DNA of 64,000 bases from Diphasiastrum complanatum (GCA_029204225.1 CM055092.1:11125806-11189805), one strand, 5' to 3'. Counted from the first letter of the stretch, positions 9,450 to 20,470 are shown. Notes: a model not told the origin generated them from the sequence alone. Translations and numbers: made by a program.

Positions 9450-11119
9450 AAAAATCTAGCTTGTTAAATCTAGTATAGATCTATCTATAACTCCAAGAGC
9501 CAATCTTAATTTTATAAATGGATATTTAGGCAATGCCTTGGTGAGTATATCAGTAATGCAATCTGATGATGAAACATGAATAAGCTTGATCTCCTTTGCT
9601 TGCACTTTCTCCCTCACGAAATGATGTGCAATCTCGATGTGCTTTGTTCGAGCATGGAAGATTGGATTGTTTGCAAGTTATTGAGCTGCTTGATTATCAC
9701 AATATATGCATGGAATGTCTTCATCCTTGATCACATGTAGCTCCTCCAAAAGCCTTTTAAGCCAGAGAACCTCCTTTGTTGTTGTTGTCATAGCTTTATA
9801 TTTGGATTCTGTTGATGAAAGAGAGATGGTATCTTGCTTTTTGGAAAGCCAAGATATAGCTCCTCCACATAAGAATGTAGCAAATGCACTTATGGATCTT
9901 CTATCGATCTTGTCATTTGTAAAACTTGAGTCCAAATATGCTCTCAAAAAAATATTAGTCCTTTCATAAACTATGCCAAAGTCTTTTGTAGCTGAGATGT
10001 ACCTTAACACCCTTTTTGCTCCTTTCCAATGACATATTAATGGACTTTGCATGTATTGACTCAAGTTGCCAACACAAAAACTAAGATCTAGTCTAGTGAT
10101 GGCTAAGTATATCAAGGAGCCAATAAGCATTCTATAGGTAGTGCTGTCCTCAAAGGATGTTTCATCACTTTCCTTAGAAACTTTTTCACTTAGTTCCATA
10201 GGAGTTTCGACTCCTTTACAATCAATCATGCCAAATCTTGCTAAGATTGATCTAGCATACTTAGATTGAAATATGAGGGTAAAATCATTACTTCTAGTGA
10301 CTTCTATTCCAAGTATAACTTTAAGAAGTCCTAGATCTACCATCTTAAATTCACTAGACAAGGAAACTTTTACATTCTTGATGCCATTTAGATCATTTCC
10401 TGTGAGTATAATGTCATCAACATATAAAATTAAGATAATGATCTTTCCATCATTACATTTGTAGTACAATGATGGTTCATAAGAACTTACAAAAAATCCA
10501 ATGGAAATAAGATAGGAATGCAACCTAGAGTACCATGCTCTTGGTGCTTGCTTGAGTCCATAAAGACTCTTCTTCAAGAGACACACCTTTTTCTTCTTCT
10601 CCATCTTTGATGAAGCCCTCGGGTTGGCACATGTAGATTTCCTCTTCCAAGAATCCATTCAAGAAAGCATTTGTCATATCAAGTTGGAAGATCTCCCATT
10701 CGAAAGAAGTTGCAAGATCATATGATTAATCTAATGGTCACAAGGTTTGCAACAGGTGCAAAGGTTTCATCATAATCTGTGCCTTTGACTTGCAAAAAAC
10801 CTTTTGCTACAAGTCTAGCTTTGTACTTACGAATGGAAGCATCTTGATTATATTTCAATTTATATATCCATTTACAAGTAAGAGGCTTCTTTCCATAAGG
10901 TAAATCAACAAGTTTCCAAGTTTGATTTTCTATTAATCCATCAAACTCTACTTATATAGCTTTCCTCCAATATTGAGACTTATTTGCTTCCTCAAAACTA
11001 GTTGGTTCTTCAAGCATAGTAGTCAAGAAAGTATAAGAGTTGAGTAGTTGAGAATCTTCCCTTTGCTCCCCTTTGTCACTATAAGTGAGCCTTGATGGCT
11101 CAATCCTTGTCCTTGTTGA
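9450..11119 (-). pseudogene. Copia RT-RNase H of Element 2
   Basis: The main open frame (9678-10658, 326 residues) has [16 protein letters not shown] (31-46), the RT catalytic LYVDD (78-82) and LGIEV (116-120). RNase H follows, with YLDSS (Asp243), STESKYKAM (Glu284) and CDNQAA (Asp321), so all three RNase H acidic positions remain. A TAA then interrupts, and the frame resumes to the true C-terminus near 9460 (FHARTKHIEIAHHFVREK, ITDILTKALP). Upstream, up to about 11110, the RT N-terminal half is legible ([36 protein letters not shown]) with frame breaks near 10660-10720. This is the best-preserved polymerase in the window. Confidence 0.88.
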
Positions 11120-11673
11120 TGTGAAAAATTGCCTACATTGGCAAATCTAGCCATGTAGAATATTGTACATTTTGTCAATATTGTTTGTTGGTTACTTCAA
11201 TGGCCAAAGTGCCACTTGTACATACACACCTAAAGTAGGTTACCACGAGTTAAGAGGAGTGGTTGTGTCTATTTGGTAGTGATTCCTACTTTGTAGGATG
11301 TAGACCATGATTTATGATGAGATTTGTACCTACCATGCACCTACCAAGCATGACTCTTGGATCTAGGCTAGGGTTTTCACATTAGGGCAAGAAAGTGGAG
11401 TCTACTTCCTTATTACATGCTGGATTTTCACCTAACTTTGCAAAGGAAGTGTGTTTTACTATGTATTCCCATTCTCCATAGTGAGAAGATAGAAACTTTT
11501 TGGAGCCTCAAGGAGAAACTCGAGTTTCCTCTCATTGTATGGTGATTACTCTATTTTTCCAATGAAACCCAGCTTTGGCACTTTGTAAACACTGTCTATA
11601 GGCCGTACTACAGCCTTATTTCCACTTTGCTTTACTCACATGTTTTGGAGAATCTTTTTGTGTAGATGATGCT
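11120..11673. other. LTR-like or leader DNA before an unknown ORF
   Basis: Begins TGTGAAAAATTGCC at the exact point where Element 2 coding sequence stops, so 11120 is an insertion or recombination boundary. No partner LTR is found. The 11-mer CTACATTGGCA at 11133-11143 recurs at 13274-13284, but flanking sequence does not extend the match. No gene is recognised. Confidence 0.35.
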
Positions 11674-12708
11674 ATGCAAGTGGATATTGGTTCTTATGGT
11701 TTTCATACTGGAAAAGCAAGTAATGGATCTAGAAAACAAAGTTTTTTTAATGACTTTGATGTTCAAGAGGAAGATCAAGAGGCTGGTCTCAAAGGGCTTC
11801 AACAACACAAAATGAAAGGTGGCAATTTGGAGCTAGTCAAGAGCATCAACGGAAGGTTATTTGGCAAATATGTTATGGATCTGTTTTTACAGGTTATTGA
11901 AGACTCAACTAAGGTCAAAGGAGAAGCAAAGAAGTGTTGTTCAAGTTTACTTTACTTGTTCTATCTCATGTTTGAGCTATTTCATGTGGATGTGTGCAAA
12001 TTGTCAAGATATAGACAAACTAGCTACATTGTCTTGCAGCATCTTATTGTTGGAGTTGTATTAGCATTCTTGGCTGGTTTTGCTGATGGAAATGAAGCTA
12101 TTGGAGGCTCATTATATCACTCATCCATGATCAAGTTCTTAAGTTTTGAGTTACTTGATGCCAATGTTTGGAGATTGTCATTTTTTGGTGAATTTATAGT
12201 CATTTTCTTGTGTCAAGTAGATCTTGAAGATGGACTAGTGCAACCTACTTGGTTTATGGAGTCATGTGGTGCTGGATTTGCATCATTAATGTACTCACCT
12301 ACTCATGGATTTCCAAGGTTTGATGATATCTTGTGGCAAGATGGAGATGGAGGCTCATTCATGGAGTTTTGTGGTGGAGACATATCAAGAAAGGACAAAG
12401 TTGGAGGAGACAAGCAAGCTAATGGCCATCACTCACATTTATTGTTTGGTTACTGTAATTTTCCAAAGAGTTCAAAGTTTGAAGCATGGAGGAATCATTT
12501 CATTCACATTCTATTTGGTTCTTCATGTTCTAGTTATATCTTGATGTGTAAAATTGATGTAAGAAATAGTGAAGCATCCAATTTGGACACTATTCTCTAT
12601 ATCAATTATGAAAGATACTTTAGAACCTTAGAAAGGAGATCTATACTTAGGATGGAGATCGTTCTAAAGTTGGATCAAAGTTCTATTGTCAAAACTAGCC
12701 AAAACTAG
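11674..12708 (+). CDS. Unidentified 344-codon ORF in a retroelement-like setting
   Basis: The longest uninterrupted non-repetitive ORF in the window. The protein starts hydrophilic (residues 1-75, Gly/Lys/Gln-rich). It has a hydrophobic stretch at about 120-138 (VLQHLIVGVVLAFLAGF) and others near 160-185 that could be membrane segments, then a Gly/Asp/His-rich part (220-260) and a basic tail. I recognise no domain. In DNA of this AT content such a long open frame is very unlikely by chance, so it has probably been coding recently. It ends 2 bp before TTGAAGAGGGAG, a polypurine tract followed by TGTGAGAG at 12721, which suggests the internal ORF of a non-autonomous LTR element. It could instead be a captured host gene. 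The frame stays open upstream of the chosen ATG, so the start is uncertain. Confidence 0.4.
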   Translation: MQVDIGSYGFHTGKASNGSRKQSFFNDFDVQEEDQEAGLKGLQQHKMKGGNLELVKSINGRLFGKYVMDLFLQVIEDSTKVKGEAKKCCSSLLYLFYLMFELFHVDVCKLSRYRQTSYIVLQHLIVGVVLAFLAGFADGNEAIGGSLYHSSMIKFLSFELLDANVWRLSFFGEFIVIFLCQVDLEDGLVQPTWFMESCGAGFASLMYSPTHGFPRFDDILWQDGDGGSFMEFCGGDISRKDKVGGDKQANGHHSHLLFGYCNFPKSSKFEAWRNHFIHILFGSSCSSYILMCKIDVRNSEASNLDTILYINYERYFRTLERRSILRMEIVLKLDQSSIVKTSQN

Positions 12709-12710
12709 TT

Positions 12711-12720
12711 GAAGAGGGAG
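12711..12720 (+). other. Polypurine tract beside a possible 3' LTR start
   Basis: GAAGAGGGAG followed by TGTGAGAG, the normal arrangement of a plus-strand primer next to a 3' LTR. The LTR end could not be located: no matching CTCTCACA terminus is seen in the next 1.5 kb. Confidence 0.5.
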
Positions 12721-13507
12721 TGTGAGAGATTTCAACTAGTTTAGTCACATTTTGATAAATTGTCAATATGAGGCCAAAACTCATTTTAGACTTAGAGATA
12801 AACTTTTTGAAGTTATATTAGTTTAAAATACATTCAATAAACACTTTCTGAAAGTGTGGGAAAGTTGGTAGTTGAGTTTGAGAGAGATTCAAATTTAAAC
12901 TTTGGATACATTGAATCTAGACCCAAAAATAGTAGGGTTTACATTTTGGAGGGAAAGCCAAGTGGCTTAATAGGGTTTGAAAACTCTAAAAGGATGTAAG
13001 TCATGGAGAGACACATCTTCTCTCTTCTCTCTCTCATTTCATCATTATACATGGTTTTCTTTGGGTTCTACTACTCATTGGTTCACTATCTTGGTGATAT
13101 CTTGCAATTTTATGCGTAGAATGATCATATTTTGCTATTTTTGGCTCCACACATGTGAAATATAGTAGGGTACTGTAATTGTACGGACAACAAACATATT
13201 TTATGTTTTGGTTCATGTTTGATCAGTATCTCTAAGAGTTTGCATCTCATTTTGTATGTAGATGCTGATTTTTCTACATTGGCAGGATTGTTGGTTTGCT
13301 CCTTATTGTAACCAAAGATCAGGGACATGGATTGGATCTTGAATGATCTGAAATCCTTCACAATGGAGGCGGTAGAGGTGGTGGAGGTGGAGGCGGTGGA
13401 GGCGATGTTGGCGGTGTGGGACGTGAAATATGATCTCTTATGGTCATTGTTTCACAAGAGAGATTACACCTTATTAAATCTCCTTTATGCTCTACTTCCT
13501 TTGAATC
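12721..13507. other. Possible LTR and unassigned DNA
   Basis: No gene recognised. If the tract at 12711 is genuine, the first part is LTR. A G/A-rich short repeat (GGAGGTGG and GGAGGCGG units) lies at 13362-13410. A CACATGTG box of the kind common in the LTRs here is at 13150. Confidence 0.35.
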
Positions 13508-14270
13508 TCATGCAACAAATATGTTATCCAACAGTGATGATTTTGTTGCTTTCCAAGCCCATATCGTGCTTGTTTTCCTAAAGGGGAGCACCTTAAATAT
13601 GGCAACAAATACGGTGATCGGCACAGAGATGCTAGTGTAGACTCGTTCGGATTCGAATGTTGGCTTCATATTACCAGTAATCTCTTTGAGAAGTTGCCTC
13701 TTCGTTAATTCAATAGTCAGTTGGTCAGCATATGGCCACTTGTGAGAATCGATCGCAGGCTCAAAAAGTGGTGCTAATTTGCCTTGGCCAAAGTTTTTTT
13801 TTGGAACTTCGTACATGTGGTCGTAAAAGAAAATGCCCATTTTGATCAGGGCAGAGGATGCCAACCCACCATATATTAGTTCTCCATATTTGGCGTGTAT
13901 GGTGGAGAATTTTCCAGTGAAGAACTTCACGTTTTGCCAGTCGAAGCTATTTGAAGGAAAGACATCTGCACCAGGCATTAATGCAACATTATTATCCATT
14001 ACAATGACATAATAATAATTGTTAAAACATAATAGTTAACACAAGAATAAAAGAAGTGAGACCTACAATGTGACTGTATGGTTCTATCAGCAACAGCCAC
14101 ATCCAATAAAATATCTCGCCGCATGTATATGTGTTGCACATTTGCAAGGTATTCGCTGTTTTGGTCGATCTTGAAATCGTGGATCCTTCCTTTCCAATGG
14201 TAGTCTTGGTTGTTTCGCTTCCTCTTTGCAACCTTGTGAGTTCCTTTGCCCGATGGTTGCATTTAAACCT
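13508..14270 (-). pseudogene. Unknown repeated gene family, copy 1 (possibly BAH-like)
   Basis: Two minus-strand coding blocks. The first (about 14262 down to 14060) is basic, then reads WKGRIHDFK and VQHIYMRRDI. The second (13999-13508, 163 residues) is an open frame rich in aromatic residues, with WPYADQLTIELTKRQLLKEI near its middle. The first block clearly resembles the block at 26805-26640 (YWKAKILEFK, VQHVYMHSEI), so this is a dispersed family. The pattern YWxAxIxEF...VxHxYxxxDI is reminiscent of a BAH chromatin-reader domain, but I would not call it without a profile search. The gap between the blocks may be an intron. It may be a transposon-carried gene. Confidence 0.4.
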
Positions 14271-14485
14271 AGTCAAAAGTTGAAAATGTATGGGGCACCC
14301 AATGCTCATTGGAATCTCTGATGTGTGCAACAATGAAAGCTAGTTGATTCTTGGGCTTCCTTGATTGAGTAGAGGCCATAATGGATGATGTAATGATAAT
14401 GTAGGATATGCAAAATAGTGTGTGAGATCTTCAGATAAGATGGACCAAAATGAAAAAAATAGAATATTTGTGGAGTATACAGAAT

Positions 14486-14486
<1 letters not shown>

Positions 14487-14524
<38 letters not shown>

Positions 14525-14541
14525 GGAGAGAGAGAGAGAGG
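14487..14541. repeat. (GT)n/(GA)n compound microsatellite
   Basis: About 12 GT units followed by GA units with a short GGGG interruption. The same GT-then-GA arrangement occurs at 57847-57898. Confidence 0.95.
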
Positions 14542-14860
14542 TCGTTTAGAGAGAGACTACAAAATGAGAGAGAGATGAGAGATACAAGCTTGTGAGCATT
14601 CAAAATTTGAAATAAAGACTAGGCTCACTTAGGATATGGCTGTTAGTAGATAGACAGGATAGTTGATGTTAACTTGTAGGCATAGTTATTGCTTTATCTA
14701 GGGTTAATGTAGGGTTAATGTTAGAGGTGTACTTTGTGGGCCCACACTTGATTTAATCTGCACCATTGAATTTGCCATGTCATATGGACCATTCCCTCTT
14801 AGTTGTCAATATTTTATTGGGACACATGTCATCATTAACACTAATTATAACTAGTGAAGA

Positions 14861-14886
14861 GGCCCTTTTTGAGTCCAAAAAGGGCC
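14861..14886. repeat. Short perfect hairpin
   Basis: GGCCCTTTTT and AAAAAGGGCC form a 10-bp perfect stem around a 6-nt loop. It lies just beyond the truncated end of Copia F. Function unknown. Confidence 0.7.
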
Positions 14887-14939
14887 CTAATGCATACATG
14901 CTCCTCATTTTCAGATGATACATTCCTCTGTGCTAGAGC

Positions 14940-15708
14940 TAAACTTCATTTTCTGATGCATTTAATATGCCATCAGAATTGCTGATTATCTTGGCTTGGT
15001 AGGAATTTCCTTCTCTACATCCAATTGTCAACAATTTGTTTGTTGATTTCTCGATCATTCAACATGTATTGCCATCGAATAGAACTCGAATTCCAAGATC
15101 TGTCATCTTGGAGACTGATAGCAAGTCTTTTCTCAATAAAAGTACATAGAGTGCTCCTGGCAGCTCTGCCTGACCTAACAGTGTTCGCAGCTATAGAGTC
15201 CCGATGCCCTTGACATCGTGTCGGCTCCCATTACCTAGAATCACTGCTCTGTTGTCTTCGAGTTCTCTGAAGTCGATCGAGATTCTTTTGTTGCAGGTGA
15301 TGTGTGAGGTTGCTCCTGAATCAATGACTACATCGTAGTCTTGTTCAGTGTAGCTTATTAAAGCTTCATTGAGTATTGTGAAAGCTTCAGTACACAGAGT
15401 GCCCCTTCTTCTTGCAGTGCATGCAAGGTATTGTTGGATTGAACCAGCATTTATTGGCTGTGTCCTGGCTTGTGACAGTGATCACAAGAAGAAGATTGTT
15501 GGTTGTCATTGCCTCTACTTGATAATCGCCATTGCATGCTCATCCTTTCTGATCCACTCAGCTCTCCTCGGGTCTCCCTCTGGAGGCTGCACCTCTGTGA
15601 GTTCGGTCACTGACCACCCTTCAGAAGCGTTTTGATTTTGAATTTTCATACCCTGTAGTTTTCGCCATCAATACTGATTGCTATTCTCGTCTGAATCGTT
15701 GTAGCCAT
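14940..15708 (-). pseudogene. Copia F gag-protease remnant
   Basis: Starts MATTIQTRIAISIDGENY and hits a TGA where a Trp is expected; the rest of the capsid is deleted. Two zinc knuckles follow near 15530-15400 (CDHCHKPGH, then CMHCKKKGH), with a frame break between. The protease is clear: VVIDSGATSHITC (DSGAT at 15308-15322), then LGNGS and LLSVSKMTDLG near 15110. Paired knuckles and DSGAT are standard Copia features. The copy is inactive. Confidence 0.75.
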
Positions 15709-15761
15709 ATTGTGTTGCCTAGAGAATCATTGTTTAGATATCATGCAGTGATACCCTCAGT

Positions 15762-15773
15762 GCTCTGATACCA
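15762..15773 (-). other. Primer-binding site of Copia F (initiator tRNA-Met)
   Basis: GCTCTGATACCA on the plus strand, directly left of the LTR start TGTCGCG at 15774. The same primer is used by Elements 1 and C. Confidence 0.9.
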
Positions 15774-16407
15774 TGTCGCGAATGGTTTCACGAACATATC
15801 ATTTTTGTTTAGTTTTCTTTTGTGGAAGCTTTCAAGATCCTAGGCATGCGACTACAGATCACATAACATAAATCATTCTAGCAATCAAAACGACAAAAAA
15901 CAAAGAGATAGAGAAGAGAGCAGTTGTATTATCAGTTTTTGAGTTTTGGAGCGAGATGATCAGTGTCTCGCTCGTTGGCGGCCTGACACTCAGCTCAATC
16001 GTTGTGTTCTACTCGTTGGCAAACTTTCATGCACAACTATTTTTGTTTCTCTATCTTTTCTATTCTTCTACTCTATCTCTTCTCTTCGTGTTGATCCAAA
16101 AATTGTATTTATATCTCCACTGTGTGGAGTTTACAAGATAGCTAAACAGAGAATTACAAGGGTAGTCAATGCTAATCAATTAGTTAGTTATTCTTTGTTA
16201 TTGCTAACTCTTTTAGCTGAGCGTGAAGTACAAGACACCATGCCCGTCAAGCTGCCAGCTGGCAGCGCAAATTCTTTTCCTTCTTTTTCTTTTCGTTTTG
16301 TTTTGTGTCTTTTGATCCTCGAGGTATGTTTGACTTTCACGAATTGTTCGCCCTTCGACCTTCGCTTTGCTTTGTGACAAAGTTACAGGAGCTCACAATT
16401 TCTGACA
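15774..16407 (-). repeat. Copia F 5' LTR
   Basis: 634 bp from TGTCGCG to CTGACA on the plus strand, with short inverted TGTC/GACA ends. The left border is fixed by the primer site and the right border by the sudden start of Copia RT coding sequence. ORFs inside are incidental. Confidence 0.75.
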
Positions 16408-16656
16408 CCTTCAAGGCCAAGAACACAAGGTATGTAAGCTACAAAAAGTTCTCTACAGGCTAAAGCAAGCTCCAAGGGCCTGGTTCGATAGAATCGATCA
16501 ATTATTATTATAGCACGGCTCTAATATTTATCTCAAACACAGTTGGTCAAGCTCTGTTATAATAGCTCTATATGTTGAACAATTCGAATCGGTTGCTTCA
16601 TGAGACAAAGTCGCTATTGTCGAAGAAATTCGAGGAGTTAAGCTTAAGGGGGAGAG
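16408..16656 (+). pseudogene. Copia G RT scrap and polypurine tract
   Basis: [19 protein letters not shown] (16447-16503) is the RT segment before the catalytic centre. A degenerate LYVEQFESV near 16570 stands where LYVDD is expected, so the active site is lost. Most of RT and all RNase H are deleted. CTTAAGGGGGAGAG at 16643-16656 is a polypurine tract. Confidence 0.7.
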
Positions 16657-17735
16657 TTGGAGTTAATCTTCACTCCAACTCACCCGAGTTCCTGAGAACC
16701 AGTATACTATGTAAATATTCTCTCTCTACAAGAGCCTACAGTCTTACTTGAAGCAGAAGCAAGATCGACTTCCCCGACGTCTATGACATCGACTTCACCG
16801 ACTCGACTTTATCGACATCTTGACGTCAACTCCATCGACATCTTTTCTAGGGCGAAACAGTCGACTCGACTTGTCCGACACCTTTGACGATCGTCGATTA
16901 TCACTAATCAAAAGGGAGCTCTTCCTCTGCCTCGTCCGACGCAGACTACAGCACAATTCATTTCAGTACTTTGTAGTAAATGCACTACTCCACGCTCGTT
17001 GGTCACATAATTATTATAACTTATGCATGTATATATACATAACAACAACACACTATTGACAGTGAGAAGATGAGAATGTAAAAAATCAGAGTCAATCAAT
17101 GGAAGCGTGAACTAGAGTTCCTTTGTGAACTCCTCTGTATCAAAATTATCTGATTCCATAGGATCAAATATTTTAGAGAGAGTGAAAGTAGTTCAAGAAG
17201 TAGAGATAGTATTCAATTTGTAACTAGCATAGTAGGATCACAGCACTTAGTGCGCTATTACTGTGGACCATTCTTGGGCACAAGATCGTGATTTGATCGT
17301 TATATTCACAAGAGCTTAATGCAGATTCTCTATTTTCTTTATGTGTATCGTACATTGACGAATGCTTTCTGATACTATCCTTTCTCTTACATTGATACTC
17401 GTTCCACGAATATCTAATCTCGAAGGAAGCATGGCTAGCATAGATGCCTACTTGTTTCGCTCCCTTCATGGATGTCATTGACACGTACTAAGATATTCAT
17501 CTTGTCGATCTAAGAAATAGTCTGAATCTATTGTTTGGCAAAGATCTTGTTATAATTTATGTGTTGAATTCTCTTGATTGGATCTCGTATCCAACGAGGG
17601 TGGTATTAGATTTGATAAACAAAATATTCAAACACAATCCTTTCACGTCATTCATACAAAGAACCCAATAACGTCTTATTCGGATTCAATGTTGAATAGT
17701 TGTTTGGCTATTGGCGCGTTCAAACTTGAGACTCG
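16657..17735. other. Probable Copia G 3' LTR and unassigned DNA
   Basis: The LTR of G should begin near 16657 (TTGGAGTTAATC). Its end is not identifiable. Imperfect TCGACNTC-type repeats lie at 16766-16860. No gene is recognised in the rest. Confidence 0.4.
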
Positions 17736-18015
17736 AATTGTCGTGTCGATGGTAGGAGTGGTTTCTATAGAACTTTGCTCTTGTATTTCAGGTTGACAAA
17801 TTGATCATCCATAAAGATGGCATCCCTACTGAAGAATATATTTATATCTTTGAGGTATCAGGATCATACAGCATAACCAAGGAATATAGATTTGAGACTT
17901 TGGAAGTCTAATTTCTTCACGTTCTATTTCGGCATTTGCGCGTAGGCGATGCATCCACAAACTATGAGGTTCTTCATGGTTTGGATCCTGTCCAAACTTC
18001 ATGAGGAGAATTACA
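17736..18015 (-). pseudogene. Copia H integrase C-terminal scrap
   Basis: On the minus strand, across frame breaks, CGCIAYAQMPK, KLDFQSLKSIFLGYAV and NIFFSRDAIFMDDQF follow the order of the Copia integrase C-terminus (FGCxAYxHVPK, KCIFLGYS, SRDVxFDE). No neighbouring protease or RT is visible. Confidence 0.65.
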
Positions 18016-18160
18016 TGAGAGGGCTTAGTCGAACATCTATTATGGATGTAAATTGTAGTGGAAACTACTTCAATGTTTACTATTAAAGATGTGGTTTGGT
18101 ACATAGTAAAAATCCCACAGAACAAAAATTTCAAATTAGATTTTTTTTTAATAACGTCCA

Positions 18161-18199
18161 AAGATAGCACGCCAGCTTGCCAAGAGAGATCGCCTTAAA

Positions 18200-18246
<47 letters not shown>

Positions 18247-18301
18247 ATTTATTTATTTATTTTTGGGCAGTCTCGCCTAGCACGCTGGCGTGCTATCTTT
18301 A
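18161..18301. repeat. Small inverted-repeat (MITE-like) element around a GT array
   Basis: GATAGCACGCCAGC near 18163 and its inverse GCTGGCGTGCTATC near 18285 flank a (GT)n tract (18201-18243). A third related box, GCTAGCACACCGACATGCTAG, is at about 18451. It could be a miniature inverted-repeat transposon; no clear target duplication was found. Confidence 0.5.
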
Positions 18302-19020
18302 AAAATTACAATTTTTTTTTATAGTTGTTTTACTTAGCACGTCTGTTTACTATGTTTGGAAGTTGAAAAAAATATTGTGAAGTAATGTTTTTACTCAAAA
18401 TTTGGTTATCAAATGTGTCAAAATAGCTTTTCTATTTTATAATTAACTCGGCTAGCACACCGACATGCTAGTCAAAGTAGCTCCAAAAGGAAAAAAAAAA
18501 TTTCAAGAAGTTTTTCAAAAAACTTCATTTTTTCAAAATAAAACATTTGCAACCTATATATTTTTTAAAAGTGAACCTATATCTATATTTAGATTCAAAA
18601 ATACATATTTAGATACACTTTAAGTTTTGGGCATATTTTCCAACAGTGGGATCATCTATTTCATTGGAAGTTGAAGTTCAGATATATATACTCAAAATCT
18701 CTACTATCCACCTACATTGCCTCAATTAGATTGAATGAGGTCTCCAAGTTTTCGTTGAAATGGTTGTTCCTACCTGCCTGGCCAACCTCAATAGCATATT
18801 AACTTGTAGGGCTCTTGAGAAGCTAAAACTCATCCCTCACATCCTCTATTTCTTTCATAGTATACCCTTCAAACAATCTTTCACAAGTGCAATTGCAAAT
18901 AGCCTCAATCATGCCACGACATTTAATGCTTCCCAGCATGGAAATGAAAGGTCTTTCTCAACTTGAGTGCTTACTTCCTCAAAATCAAATTCTCTTCATT
19001 TTTATAGAGAATTATATTAC
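18302..19020. other. AT-rich DNA, no gene recognised
   Basis: Poly-A/T tracts and no coding signal that I can identify. Confidence 0.5.
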
Positions 19021-20275
19021 AAAACATTTCCAAGTAGAAACACTTAACCTGCAAATCTAACAAATGTCAATGGCAGCTCTGGAATATTACACACGCCCCC
19101 GGCCCCGTGTACCGGCTCCCGGTTTGCCCCGGCTCTGCCCCGCACCCACCAGTTCCTGGGCTCCGGCTGCCTGCAAAACGTGGCGGCATGGATACTATCC
19201 CATAAGCAATATGGGAAGCTTTCCAACTAGCCGTATATATGAAAACTTGCTGAAGGTCTTCTATATGTGCCGGAGCCCGGGAGTGCAAGGTTTATCCTGG
19301 ACACCTTGGGTGCCCCCGGTCCCCGGGACACGCGCGACCCATGGGGGATATAGATCGGTGCCGATGCGCACGCGGGACACAGTGCCCGCCGGGGGCCGGC
19401 GAACGCAGGCGCACACGGCTGGGAAGACACACACACAACACAGTCCACGGGGGGAAGTGGACGCCGAGCCGCAGGTCAGGTGGGCGCCGGCGCAGCGCAC
19501 TCAGACATGAGGCGATGGGATCACTGGGTGCCAGGACGTCGAGCCGCGGGTCAGGTGGGCGCCGGTGCAGCGCACTCAGACATGAGGCGATGGGATCACT
19601 GGGTGCCAGTGATCCCATCGCCTCATGTCTGAGTGCGCTGCACCGGCGCCCACCTGACCCGCGGCTCGGTGTCCACTTCCCCCCTTGGACTGTGTTGTGT
19701 GTGTGTCTGGGGCCCACCTGACCCGCAGCTCGGCGTCCTGGCACCCAGTGATCCCATCGCCTCATGTTTGAGTGCGCTGCGCCGGCGCCCACCTGACCCG
19801 CGGCTCGACGTCCTGGCACCCAGTGATCCCATCGCCTCATGTCTGAGTGCGCTGCGCCAGCGCCCACCTGACCCGCGGCTCGGCGTCTTGGCACCCAGTG
19901 ATCCCATCGCCTCATGTTTGAGTGCGCTGAGCCGGCGCCCACCTGACCCGCGGCTCGGTGTCCACTTCCCCCCGTGGACTGTGTTGTGTGTGTGTCTTCC
20001 CAGCCGTGCGCGCCGACAGGATTCTCGGGTAACGATGCCAATGCCGGGGAGGTGCGTGCTACCGGCAGCTGTGACCCACAGATAGTAGCGGGTGCTGGGG
20101 TGTACAGAAAGGAGAATCTATTATATGAGACTGTCCATTCTGTCTGCTGCCCTCCTTCCTACCCTTGGAGCCATAAAGTGCCCTCCATAAGCCTTTTGGT
20201 TGTACAAAACATATCCAAATAGAAACACTTAACTTGCAATATAACTAATTATAGTGGCAGCTCTAAAATATTATG
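19021..20275. repeat. GC-rich palindromic island of 75-bp units, flanked by direct repeats
   Basis: Base composition changes abruptly to GC-rich from about 19090 to 20100. A 75-bp unit (marker GGCGATGGGATCACTGGGTG) occurs in one orientation at about 19501 and 19576 and inverted at about 19606, 19750, 19825 and 19900. The axis is near 19604 (CACTGGGTGCCAGTG). Outer blocks with GTGGACTGTGTTGTGTGTG and its complement mirror each other at about 19430-19465 and 19965-19998. About 65 bp on the left (19021-19085) is repeated on the right (20197-20270). Every long ORF here reads the repeat and none looks like a real gene. Confidence 0.85.
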
Positions 20276-20470
20276 CAAAAAGGACAATCTATGAATATAC
20301 CGTCCATTATGCTTGAGGGACACTTTATCAAAATAGACAATCTATAAATAAACTGTCCAGCCTACATGCAAAATGGATTGTCTATATATGAATTTTGAAG
20401 GATAAAAGATGGACAATCTAATAATAAACTATCCATTTTCCATGCCAAGTGTGGGTTATCTATATATTTT
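20276..20470. repeat. Degenerate GACAATCTAT/CTGTCCA repeats
   Basis: GGACAATCTAT- and TAAACTGTCCA-like boxes recur about every 60 bp (20283, 20335, 20390, 20413), sometimes inverted. A similar pair occurs at about 20112-20140 inside the right flank of the GC island. Confidence 0.6.

Larger units (their letters stand above)
8642..11119 (-). mobile_element. Element 2: truncated Copia of the Element 1 family, with pol
   Basis: The 3' LTR (8642-9443) is homologous to the Element 1 LTRs but more diverged. It is followed, on the minus-strand sense side, by the same CTCCTCAAAAA polypurine complement and by RNase H and RT coding sequence up to about 11119. The 5' half (integrase, protease, gag, 5' LTR) is missing: at 11120 the sequence switches to unrelated DNA. 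Confidence 0.85.
14940..16407 (-). mobile_element. Copia F, 5' half with LTR
   Basis: On the minus strand the LTR (15774-16407) is followed by the primer site TGGTATCAGAGC (15762-15773), a gag start (ATG at 15708) and pieces of gag, zinc knuckles and protease down to about 14940, where it is truncated. To its right, plus-strand Copia G RT begins immediately, so F lies inside or against G. Confidence 0.8.

Noticed and set aside
15946-16377. 143-codon plus-strand ORF
   Set aside because: Lies wholly inside the Copia F LTR, antisense to the element, with low-complexity hydrophobic composition.
19064-20085. Overlapping ORFs of up to 249 codons on both strands of the GC island
   Set aside because: Few stops occur in GC-rich tandem repeats; both strands and several frames are open equally.
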